This document shows, piece by piece, positions 9,869 to 17,516 of a DNA stretch of 64,000 nucleotides (position 1 is its first letter; the number at the start of each line of letters is the position of its first letter). This stretch comes from Methylomonas rapida (GTDB taxonomy: Bacteria; Pseudomonadota; Gammaproteobacteria; Methylococcales; Methylomonadaceae). The notes beneath the pieces are model-generated. The model was not told the DNA's origin and did no database searches. It saw only the letters and a list, made by a program, of their open reading frames with translations. A program made the position numbers and the translations under genes. Where the stretch lies: assembly GCF_024360925.2 (NCBI RefSeq), contig NZ_CP113517.1, positions 992,001 to 1,056,000 of the forward strand, given 5' to 3'.

Positions 9869-12000
9869 GTGTTGCCGACCTCCTGCGCTTGAATCGCGGT
9901 GATGATGACGGTGTTGACGATATCCGGGACGGTGCAGCCGCGGCTGAGGTCGTTGACGGGTTTGTTCAGGCCTTGTAATACCGGGCCGACGGCGATGGCG
10001 TCCGACGAGCGCTGTACCGCTTTATAGGTATTGTTGCCGGTGTTGAGGTCGGGGAAAATGAATACCGTGGCCTGGCCGGCCACCTCGCTGCCGGGCAGTT
10101 TGGTTTTGGCGACGCCGGAATCCACGGCGGCGTCATATTGCATCGGACCTTCGAGTTTCAAATCCGGACGCAAGGCTTTGGCGATTTTGACCGCCTCACG
10201 TACCTTGTCGACGGCTTCGCCCTTGCCGGAATCGCCGGTGGAATAGGACAGCATCGCCACTTTGGGTTCGATGTTGAACATGCGGGCGGTCTCGGCGGAA
10301 TTGATGGCAATGTCGGCCAGCTCCTGGGCGGTTGGATTGGGATTGACCGCGCAGTCGCCGTAAACCAGCACTTCGTCTTCCAGACACATGAAAAATACGC
10401 TGGAGACGATCGATGCGCCCGGTTTGGTTTTGATGATCTCGAACGCCGGCCGTATCGTATGTTGTGTCGAGTGTACCGCGCCGGATACCATGCCGTTGGC
10501 AAAACCCAAGTGTATCATCAGCGTGCCGAAATAGCTGACATCGGCCATCAAGTCGAACGCCGTGGCATAAATGACGTTTTTGTGCTTGCGCGCCTCGTAA
10601 TAGGCTTGCGCGAATAGCGGGCGCAGCTCGGACGTCATCGGGTCGATGATCTCGACATCGTCCAGTTTCAAGGCTAGTGACTGGATTTTTTGCCGGATTT
10701 CGGTTTCGTTGCCCAGCAGCGTGATTTTGACGACATCGCGCAGCAACAAGATTTCCGCGGCGCGTAAAATACGCTCTTCGGTGCCTTCCGGCAGCACGAT
10801 GTGCTGTTTCTTGGCCTTGGCGCGTTGCAGCAGGTCGTATTCGAACATCAGCGGGGTCATCTTGTGCGTGAGGTTGCTGCGCAAGCGCAAGCGCACTTCG
10901 CTCATGTCGAGGTTGCTTTCGACCAAGCCCAAAGCCTTGGCGATTTTTCTGTCATCATGCGAATGCAGGCGGGCCGGCACCTGGCTGATTCGCATCGCGG
11001 TGGTGAAGGTATCGGAGTCGACCCCCAGAATTGCAAAGGGCGCATCGCCAAGCCCGTCTATCAAGGCTTGTACTTGCTTGCCCGGTTTTTGATTGCCGGT
11101 CAACAACAAGCCGGAAATTTGCGGGTAATTGGTCGAATGGTAAGCCATCAGGCTGGCCAGAATGATGTCGGAACGATCGCCTGGGGTAATGATCAAGTCG
11201 CCGGTCTCGACATAATCCAGAAAATCCGGCACCAGCATGGCCGCCACTTTGTATTGATGGACCTCGCGACTCAATGCGTTGTTGTCACCGGAAAATATTT
11301 TCGCTCCCATCGCATGTACGATGTTGCCTATGGTCGGCTTTTCAAGCGACAACTCGACCGGGACGATGTAAATCGGGAAATCGTTGGGGTGGCTCAACAT
11401 GGCGCGCAGCGGCTCTATCTGGCCGGGTTCGACACCGTTGATGATGACCGCCAGCACATCGCTGTCATGCTGATGCAGTTCATGCTTGAGGTGGGCAAGA
11501 CTGTTTAGAATCTGTATATTGTCTTGCCTGGAACCCGGTATCACCGGCATCATTTGGCAATCCAGATTGTTGGCGACCTGGGCGTTGAAATCGAATTCGA
11601 AAACCGCGTCGCGGTGGCTATAGTCCGAGCCCATGCAAAGCACGAAGTCGCATTTCGCCTTCAATGCCCGGTATTTTCCCAGGATGATTTTGTGTAGTTC
11701 ATCGTATTGTTCATCGGCGACCAGCGCGCGGGCATGGTCGCTCTTGCAGCCATACATGGCTTCGTAAGGGATGTCCGGCTGGTAACGATAGGTAATGAAT
11801 TGGATCAATTCGTCTTTTTTGTCGCCGGCTTGAATGATGGGGCGAAAAAAGCCAATTTTGCCGGCATAACCCGTCAGCATCTCCATCATCGCCAGCATGA
11901 TGATCGATTTTCCACTGTTGCGGTCCGCGCCTGTAATATAAAGGTTCCGCGATTGAAACGATTGTTGTTTTTTTTCGGTGGAAGAATTAGTCATCGTCAT
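9862..12000 (-). CDS. pta: Phosphate acetyltransferase, long form
   Basis: The enzyme converts acetyl-CoA and phosphate to acetyl phosphate and CoA. At 712 residues it is the long class II form. It has an N-terminal P-loop BioD-like domain (ITGADRNSGKS near residue 25), a central DRTGG domain around GDRSDIILASLMAYHS, and a C-terminal catalytic domain that starts near LLQRAKAKKQHIVLPEG and contains SYSTGDSGKG and NDLSRGC. It heads the acetate operon and its stop overlaps the next start. Two in-frame ATGs (12000 and 11994) are possible starts; neither has a strong ribosome site. In long-form enzymes the N-terminal domain responds to NADH or pyruvate. Confidence 0.95.
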   Translation of the reverse strand: MTMTNSSTEKKQQSFQSRNLYITGADRNSGKSIIMLAMMEMLTGYAGKIGFFRPIIQAGDKKDELIQFITYRYQPDIPYEAMYGCKSDHARALVADEQYDELHKIILGKYRALKAKCDFVLCMGSDYSHRDAVFEFDFNAQVANNLDCQMMPVIPGSRQDNIQILNSLAHLKHELHQHDSDVLAVIINGVEPGQIEPLRAMLSHPNDFPIYIVPVELSLEKPTIGNIVHAMGAKIFSGDNNALSREVHQYKVAAMLVPDFLDYVETGDLIITPGDRSDIILASLMAYHSTNYPQISGLLLTGNQKPGKQVQALIDGLGDAPFAILGVDSDTFTTAMRISQVPARLHSHDDRKIAKALGLVESNLDMSEVRLRLRSNLTHKMTPLMFEYDLLQRAKAKKQHIVLPEGTEERILRAAEILLLRDVVKITLLGNETEIRQKIQSLALKLDDVEIIDPMTSELRPLFAQAYYEARKHKNVIYATAFDLMADVSYFGTLMIHLGFANGMVSGAVHSTQHTIRPAFEIIKTKPGASIVSSVFFMCLEDEVLVYGDCAVNPNPTAQELADIAINSAETARMFNIEPKVAMLSYSTGDSGKGEAVDKVREAVKIAKALRPDLKLEGPMQYDAAVDSGVAKTKLPGSEVAGQATVFIFPDLNTGNNTYKAVQRSSDAIAVGPVLQGLNKPVNDLSRGCTVPDIVNTVIITAIQAQEVGNTC

Positions 12001-12298
12001 GGTCGGCTAGGGTGGCGGCATTGATTTTACTGTAAATTCGACCGGATAATAGGCCTTTGTGTTATCGAGTCGATGTTTATCTTCACGGATTTTGCCAGAA
12101 TTGACGTTCCGCTGGGCGAATGCCGCTTTCAGGCGAATGTGGGGGCTTATTTGCAACGTCCCCGGAGCAGCCGAGCGTGTGATTTGTGGACGTAAAATTG
12201 CCAAGTAAGAAAATCGAAAATTATCGTTTATATCACTGCAGGCTTCCTTTTAGCGTCTATACTACAATTCGGTCGCAGGGACTTATAGAAAAACAGCA
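12001..12298. other. Divergent promoter region between pta and the FHA gene
   Basis: This 298-bp gap must hold both outward promoters. A TATACT hexamer at about 12255-12261 lies about 40 bases before the FHA ATG and is a plausible -10 box, but no good -35 stands 17 bases upstream. No convincing FNR-type box or hairpin was found on the pta side. Confidence 0.35.
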
Positions 12299-12943
12299 AT
12301 GGCAAAATTTACCGTCTATTTCAAAGATAAACCCATTTTTTCAGGTATTTACGATTCCGGCGTGGTGCATATCGGCCGGGACGACACCAACGAATTAGTG
12401 GTCGATAGCTTGGCGGTGGCGCCTGCCCACGCCGTGGCGGTCATCAAGGACGGCAAGTGCGTCATCAAGCAACTCAACGAAAAATTTCCGCTACTGGTCA
12501 ATAATCAACCTTCCAAGGAATGGAATCTGCAAAACAACGACGTCATCAATGTCGGCAAGCATTACATCGTTTACAACGCGACCGAATTTTTTCATCAGCC
12601 GGTCGAATCGCCTCAAGCCGCGTCTTCCCAGGACCCTGACCTGGAGTTTTTGAACGAGAAGCTCGAAGCGGGCGCAAGGCAGCAGGAAGGCAAGCTGCAA
12701 GTGATGGATGGACCTCATATCGGTCGCATTCTTACGCTGAAAAAGGCCATGACGCGCCTCGGGCACGAAGGCGCCGGCGTGATAGTCATTGCCCGGCGTA
12801 AGGATGGTTATTATGTGTCGGCCTTGCAGGGCCACGACGGACTGCGGCTGAATAGGGAGCCATTGGGCGAGCGAACGGCGTTGCTGCGAAACAATGACGT
12901 GATCGAGGTGGACAAAACGCCGATGCAGTTTTTCCTGGAGTGA
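12299..12943 (+). CDS. Tandem FHA-domain protein
   Basis: The 214-residue protein contains two forkhead-associated phosphothreonine-binding modules and nothing else. The first spans about residues 1-95, with YDSGVVHIGRDDTNELVVDS giving the Gly-Arg of strand 3-4 and VNNQPSKEWNLQNNDVINVG the later core. The second spans about 125-214, with MDGPHIGRILTLKKAMTRLG and RLNREPLGERTALLRNNDVI. FHA domains read Ser/Thr kinase marks, but no such kinase is in the window. The next gene, a PilZ protein, starts at the stop codon, so the two are probably translated together and may link phosphothreonine and c-di-GMP signals. The ribosome site is weak. Confidence 0.88.
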   Translation: MAKFTVYFKDKPIFSGIYDSGVVHIGRDDTNELVVDSLAVAPAHAVAVIKDGKCVIKQLNEKFPLLVNNQPSKEWNLQNNDVINVGKHYIVYNATEFFHQPVESPQAASSQDPDLEFLNEKLEAGARQQEGKLQVMDGPHIGRILTLKKAMTRLGHEGAGVIVIARRKDGYYVSALQGHDGLRLNREPLGERTALLRNNDVIEVDKTPMQFFLE

Positions 12944-12948
12944 TTCGG

Positions 12949-13320
12949 GTGACGGCAAAAACAGACGGCGAGAAAAGGCATTTCCAGCGCATCTTTTATG
13001 ACGCCGAGGCATCGTTGCTGAACGATGAGTTCACGCTACCTTGCCGGATTGTCGATATTTCACTGAAAGGCTGTCTATTGAATCTGGAAAAGCCTTGGCC
13101 GGGTTCGGCGACGACGCCTTGCATGCTGATACTGAACCTCTCCGACGAAGCATCCATACGCATGAAACTGACTTTTGCTCACGGTTCTGGCACGCTGGCC
13201 GGTTTCAAATGTGACGATATCGACATCGACAGCATCACCAATCTACGCCGGCTGGTGGAACTCAATCTGGGGGATAGCGCGTTGCTGGAGCGTGAGTTGA
13301 GCGCGCTGGGCGGCTGGTAA
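12949..13320 (+). CDS. Single-domain PilZ c-di-GMP receptor
   Basis: This 123-residue protein carries both PilZ ligand motifs: RHFQR (RxxxR) near the start and DISLKG (D/NxSxxG) about 35 residues later. It should bind c-di-GMP and change the activity of a partner. The GTG at 12949 (MTAKTDGEK) is preferred. A second GTG at 12940 overlaps the FHA stop and would add three residues. The close coupling to the tandem-FHA gene suggests they act together. Confidence 0.88.
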   Translation: MTAKTDGEKRHFQRIFYDAEASLLNDEFTLPCRIVDISLKGCLLNLEKPWPGSATTPCMLILNLSDEASIRMKLTFAHGSGTLAGFKCDDIDIDSITNLRRLVELNLGDSALLERELSALGGW

Positions 13321-13399
13321 CTTTCTTCGACGGCGCCCTGTTTTCAGGTTTTGAGGTTCTGCAACCGCGGGACTGGTAGTCTTTACTGGTGCGCGGGCA

Positions 13400-13663
13400 T
13401 TAAATCCAGGCCTGTTTTCTATCCAGCCACCTCAGGCTTAGCCAATACCACAGTGTCATTGGCAGCATCATGGCAAACCACTCCCAATCATCCATCAAAA
13501 ACAGTTTGTTTATCCATTGGCTGTCATTGAAATAATGACTCCAGGGGATGCAATAAAAGCTGAAGACGATGCTGCTCCAGAGCAAAATCAGCGCGCCTCT
13601 TCGCGTCTCGATACTCGAAAATGCCAGAAATACCCAAATTGGCATGTCCTTGGTTTTTTGCAT
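13400..13663 (-). CDS. Small inner-membrane protein of unknown function
   Basis: This 87-residue protein begins MQKTKDMPIWVFLAFSSIET. The inner ATG at 13663 is chosen because GGAG lies eight bases before it, whereas a longer frame from 13696 has no such site. Two hydrophobic segments are seen (about residues 22-40 and 55-72), with aromatic residues at the interfaces and a basic tail (RWLDRKQAWI). It resembles short membrane proteins I associate with other methanotrophs, but no function can be assigned. Confidence 0.65.
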   Translation of the reverse strand: MQKTKDMPIWVFLAFSSIETRRGALILLWSSIVFSFYCIPWSHYFNDSQWINKLFLMDDWEWFAMMLPMTLWYWLSLRWLDRKQAWI

Positions 13664-13965
13664 GCAAAATTCTCCGTAATAGATTGAGTTGATCAAGCAA
13701 TTATTGCGCCCATTTTACAAAGGCGCAATTTGGCCGGCCATGGCCTGGAAGTCCGCGATCGAGATTGAGGCATTTGGCCTGAAAACTGCGTGATTTCCCA
13801 TAATTCTATTCGCGAAAAAACATTTTAAGAATATTACCGAATGATGTAATTTTTTGAAACCTAGTGCTTTAGTGGGTTTTGGCATGAAAGCTGTCTCCAA
13901 AATATTGGGTTGAGTTTGTTGTGAGCGTTTTGGCCAAAAATATCGCATCAGATTGTTTGGTAGAG

Positions 13966-14054
13966 CTAAGGTCAGCCTGGCCACACCCGGCGCGAGGCGG
14001 GGTCGGAAAGCCACGGGTCTCAAGGAAATGAGATAGCCGGGTCGCCTCCTTTAG
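13966..14054 (+). ncRNA. Probable cyclic di-GMP-I (GEMM) riboswitch
   Basis: The region contains the core GGAAAGCCACGGGTCTC and GATAGCCGGGTCGCC, which matches the 3' half of GEMM aptamers (consensus around GCAAAGCC...CGG and GCNGGGTTGCC). A short P2 helix CCCG/CGGG is capped by a GNRA loop GCGA (13992-13995), as needed to dock with the P3 receptor. P3 is TCTCA/TGAGA with loop AGGAAA, and an outer helix pairs CTAAGG (13966-13971) with CCTTTAG (14048-14054). The sequence departs from the usual ACGCAAAGCC (here TCGGAAAGCC), so ligand choice (c-di-GMP or cGAMP) is open. It lies 90 bases before a PEP-CTERM gene. CCTCC and GGAGG just after it could form the expression-platform hairpin. Confidence 0.7.
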
Positions 14055-14143
14055 TGATGGGGAGGTCAAGATGGAGGTTAGGGCTATACCTTGTCTTGAA
14101 CATTACTGTTTACTTATCTTGTCAACAGTATAAAGAGGAAATT

Positions 14144-14884
14144 ATGAAAAAAATCGTTATGTCGTTACTGGCCCTGGCTAGCTTGCTATGCGGCAGCCAG
14201 GCATTCGCTCACGTGTCCTATCGTGACTTGAGTGTTTTAAGTCCATTCCAACGTTCAGTGACCAGCAATGTCGGTTGGGCTGATGCCGCGGAAGCTGATT
14301 GGGGCGATAGCCACCATGGCGCGTTTTTTAGCTTTACCCTGGCGACCGATCAACAAGTGAAAATCGATGTTACAGGCCTGGGGCAAGGCACTTATGCCAA
14401 TTTGACTGCCGCGGGTTTGCCAAACGCTAGCACGCCTACCTATAGCACGGTTGCCGCGCTCACCGACGTGGGTTTCAGCTTGTACAAAGGCTTGTTGCCT
14501 GCTTCGACGTATGAAGGCGCCACGAACAGCGCTACAGGCGAGTTATGGATCGATTTCGCCGCGCAAGGTAAGCAAGGCGGCTGGAATGCGAATGGCGACA
14601 TGACGCTGTATAACAACTCGGGTCAATCGGGCACGCTGGAATTTTTGCAAGCCGTCAACAACAGCCTGACAAACGCCGAAAGCCTGACCATTTTTCTGAC
14701 CGCGGGCAGCTATACCATCACGGCCGGTGGCGCCATCGATCCAGCTAGCGGTGCTCACTCTGGCACATATGGTATCCAAGCCAGTATGGCGCCGGTCCCT
14801 GTTCCGGGTGCGGTATGGTTGTTCGGCAGCGCGATGGCCGGATTGATCGGCTGCGGTCGTCGTAAAGCAGTGGTTGCGGCTTAA
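14144..14884 (+). CDS. Exported PEP-CTERM protein 1, under the riboswitch
   Basis: The 246-residue product has a signal peptide (MKKIVMSLLALASLLCGSQ, cleavage near AFA-HVSYRD). Its C-terminal sorting signal is PVPVPGAVWLFGSAMAGL followed by a basic RRK tail, the tripartite PEP-CTERM/VPLPA type processed by exosortase. The start at 14144 is chosen because AGAGGA lies five bases before it; a longer frame from 14054 would run through the riboswitch. The mature part is low in cysteine and rich in small polar residues, with no recognised enzyme domain. It is probably an extracellular or biofilm-matrix protein whose expression follows c-di-GMP. It is likely cotranscribed with the next gene. No exosortase gene is in the window. 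Confidence 0.88.
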   Translation: MKKIVMSLLALASLLCGSQAFAHVSYRDLSVLSPFQRSVTSNVGWADAAEADWGDSHHGAFFSFTLATDQQVKIDVTGLGQGTYANLTAAGLPNASTPTYSTVAALTDVGFSLYKGLLPASTYEGATNSATGELWIDFAAQGKQGGWNANGDMTLYNNSGQSGTLEFLQAVNNSLTNAESLTIFLTAGSYTITAGGAIDPASGAHSGTYGIQASMAPVPVPGAVWLFGSAMAGLIGCGRRKAVVAA

Positions 14885-14949
14885 CGGCATCTCGCGGGCC
14901 TTGGTTTTGCAGCCAAGGCCTTATGTACTGAAAATCAGAGGAATTCTTG

Positions 14950-15756
14950 ATGACAAAGAAACGACTAAATAAAGCCATTATCGGGATCTTGGGCGTGGCC
15001 GCAATCTCCGTATCCACCCAGGCCAGCGCCTTTACCGCCGTATCGTTGGGCGTTTTCACCGGCGACACGATCTCGCGCGATGATGCGACGCCTTACAAAT
15101 CCTGGTCGGATATTCAAGCCAAAAGCAATATGGGCTGGGTGCATACAGCCGACTGGTTCAAATTACAGGTTGGTACGCAGGCGGACATAGCCGCTGGAAA
15201 CACGTTCAATGTCGGATTCAGTTTGACTTCTAGAGGGACTAACCAGCCTCTAAATACCGGGGGGTTTAGCATTTGGACCAGCGGTACCAGCGCCATCGCA
15301 GAAGGCGGTGGCTTCCATGAATACAATCAGGTGCGCGGTCGCAATGACGGTGGCGTGACCACGAATAATGACATCGGTAATATCGTCGATGGACACGATG
15401 GCTGGGTCGGTTATGCGCAAAACGGCCTTTCCTTTAAGAATGGTGATCTCGATGATGTCGCCCATGGCGGCGCCTGGAACACCAATTCGCCTTTTTTGAG
15501 CGGTGGCGCCGCAAGTGCGTCGGCGAGCGCGGCAACCTTGAATCTGTTTGGCTTGAAGGCGGGTTACTATCTGATTGGCTTGGGCGGCGTATGCCCGGAT
15601 AACGATTCGAGCTGCATGGGCCAATCACCGGCTTCGCGCCAATATACGTTCTCGGTTGCCACTGCCGCGCCGGTTCCCGTTCCTGGCGCCGTCTGGTTGT
15701 TCGGCAGCGCGTTGGCTGGCGTGGCGGGCATCAACCGGCGTAAACGTGCGGCTTGA
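14950..15756 (+). CDS. Exported PEP-CTERM protein 2
   Basis: The 268-residue protein starts at the ATG at 14950 (AGAGGA nine bases before). It has a signal peptide (IIGILGVAAISVSTQASA, cleavage after ASA) and ends in APVPVPGAVWLFGSALAG plus NRRKR, almost identical to the C-terminus of the gene before it. It shares with that protein an early GW...ADW pattern, so the two may be distant paralogues. Two cysteines near the end of the mature domain (VCPDNDSSC) could form a disulfide. It sits 65 bases after its neighbour, with no promoter seen between, and is followed by a terminator. Confidence 0.87.
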   Translation: MTKKRLNKAIIGILGVAAISVSTQASAFTAVSLGVFTGDTISRDDATPYKSWSDIQAKSNMGWVHTADWFKLQVGTQADIAAGNTFNVGFSLTSRGTNQPLNTGGFSIWTSGTSAIAEGGGFHEYNQVRGRNDGGVTTNNDIGNIVDGHDGWVGYAQNGLSFKNGDLDDVAHGGAWNTNSPFLSGGAASASASAATLNLFGLKAGYYLIGLGGVCPDNDSSCMGQSPASRQYTFSVATAAPVPVPGAVWLFGSALAGVAGINRRKRAA

Positions 15757-15866
15757 TCGAAATCTCAAGGAAAATGGACAGCCTGAGGGAAATGGGCAAC
15801 ACGTTTTGAACAGGATGATTTAGAACGCAGGGATGTTAATGGATTGACCTTGCCAGGAGGCAGACG

Positions 15867-15904
15867 ACCCCGAATCACGGAATGGAGCCGGTTCGGGGTT
15901 TTTT
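15867..15904 (+). terminator. Rho-independent terminator of the PEP-CTERM operon
   Basis: ACCCCGAA (15867-15874) and TTCGGGGT (15892-15899) form an 8-bp stem followed directly by a run of T (15899-15904). It lies 110 bases after the second PEP-CTERM stop and 44 bases before the next chosen start, which argues against a start for the next gene inside it at 15882. Confidence 0.8.
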
Positions 15905-15947
15905 ATGGGTAAAAATTGACTATCCAAAATTGAACTTTTTGAATCCT

Positions 15948-17516
15948 ATGGCCAAAAACAACAATCATCATCCCGCAAGTTTGTCTCGTCTCGACGCGGC
16001 GCCAAGCAAGGTTTTTCTATGGCTTACTGTCACCCTCAGCGGTGGCGCCGTGATGATTCTGGAACTTTTGGGTACCCGAATCATTGCGCCTTTTTACGGC
16101 GCCAGCCTATATGTCTGGTCTGCGCTGATTTCGGTCACAATGATTGCCTTGGCTTTGGGCTATTATCTCGGCGGTTTTCTGGCGGACCGATACCCAAGCC
16201 TTCGTTTGGCGCACGTGATCCTATTGGCGGCTTGCGCGACGAGTTTGATTCCCTTCCTTAGCGGGCCCATCTTGAACCTGACCAATCCACTGGGGATGCG
16301 GGCTGGCGCATTTGCCAGCGCCATGTTGTTATTTTTCCTGCCGTTGACGGCCTTGGCGATGGTGGGGCCCTTTGTCATCAAACTGGCGACCGAAACACTG
16401 GACGATGTCGGCAGTACGGTGGGCTCCGTTTACGCCATCAGCACCGTGGGCAGCGTGCTGTCTACCTTGATGCTCGGTTTCTTTTTGCTGCCGGCGTTTG
16501 GCAGCAGAACCATCATTTTCACGCTCGGCTGGGTGCTGGCATTTTGGGCCATTGCCCTGATGATAAAGGACAAATCCGGCTTTGCCCGCATTTCGACGAT
16601 AATTCCGTTGCTATTCATCGCCCTGGTCGCCGGCTTGCTCAGTGCCAAGGGTTACGCGACTTCCAGACTAACGGACAGCGGTTTCAAGGTCATGCATCAA
16701 GCGGAAAGCAATTATGGCTGGGTCAGGGTGGTGGACAATCCGCAAAATGGCACGCGCCTGCTGTTGTCGGATGCCTCGGTGTTAAGCGCCACCGCCTTGC
16801 GGGATGGCCGGACCCTGCTGGATTATCAAAACATCATCAGTTCATTGCCGATTTTGCTGCCTAGTCATAATGATGCGCTTTTGATTGGCTTGGGTGGCGG
16901 GCATATCGCCCGGCAGTTGAAAGCCAGGGGATTGACCACGGACACGATAGAAATCGACCCCGTGGTGGCTGATGCGTCATTGAAGTTTTTTGATTTCAAG
17001 CCTACCGGCGATTTCATCGTGGGTGACGCGCGGTATGAAATAACAAAACTGCGCAAACGATACGACCTGATCGTTCATGACTGTTTCACGGGCGGCACGG
17101 AGCCCGTGCATTTGCTGACGAGAGAGATGTTGAGCGATTTGCGCGGCTTGTTGACGGAAAAGGGCATGCTGGCCTTGAACTATGTCGGCTTCACGCGCGG
17201 CGAGGGCACGGCCGCGGTGGCGTCTGTGCATAAAACGCTGAAACGGGTTTTGCCCCATGTGCGGGTATTCGTTACCGAAAAGACCGAAATGACGGATTTC
17301 ATCTTTTTGGCCGCCAACCAACCCATGGAACTGGACCCTAATAGCCGCGACCCGCGCGTGCAATGGTTGATCGACCACGAATACGCCCTCGATGACAGCG
17401 AGGGCATCGTCATCAGCGACGACTATAATCCGATGGAAAGCATGCAAATCAGGAAAGCCGAAATCTACCGCGAATTATTCATCAAGCGCGTGGCGCCGGA
17501 GTTGTTGGTACTGTGA
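15948..17516 (+). CDS. Fused membrane / spermidine-synthase-like methyltransferase-fold protein
   Basis: The 522-residue protein has about seven membrane segments in its first half, starting with LTVTLSGGAVMILELLGTRI, the usual opening of 'fused MFS/spermidine synthase' proteins. A cytosolic spermidine-synthase-like Rossmann domain follows, with LLIGLGGGHIARQL (SAM/dcSAM glycine loop), TIEIDPVV and DLIVHDCFTGG. The polyamine-binding aspartates of true SpeE are only partly matched, so transfer of an aminopropyl group is not assured. The start at ATG 15948 (MAKNNNHH) is preferred because an earlier in-frame ATG lies within the terminator. Its stop overlaps the next gene (TGATG), so the two are translationally coupled. 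Confidence 0.85.
   Translation: MAKNNNHHPASLSRLDAAPSKVFLWLTVTLSGGAVMILELLGTRIIAPFYGASLYVWSALISVTMIALALGYYLGGFLADRYPSLRLAHVILLAACATSLIPFLSGPILNLTNPLGMRAGAFASAMLLFFLPLTALAMVGPFVIKLATETLDDVGSTVGSVYAISTVGSVLSTLMLGFFLLPAFGSRTIIFTLGWVLAFWAIALMIKDKSGFARISTIIPLLFIALVAGLLSAKGYATSRLTDSGFKVMHQAESNYGWVRVVDNPQNGTRLLLSDASVLSATALRDGRTLLDYQNIISSLPILLPSHNDALLIGLGGGHIARQLKARGLTTDTIEIDPVVADASLKFFDFKPTGDFIVGDARYEITKLRKRYDLIVHDCFTGGTEPVHLLTREMLSDLRGLLTEKGMLALNYVGFTRGEGTAAVASVHKTLKRVLPHVRVFVTEKTEMTDFIFLAANQPMELDPNSRDPRVQWLIDHEYALDDSEGIVISDDYNPMESMQIRKAEIYRELFIKRVAPELLVL

Noticed and set aside
13715..14023. Minus-strand frame of 102 codons
   Set aside because: It overlaps the riboswitch and reads as random sequence with no known family.
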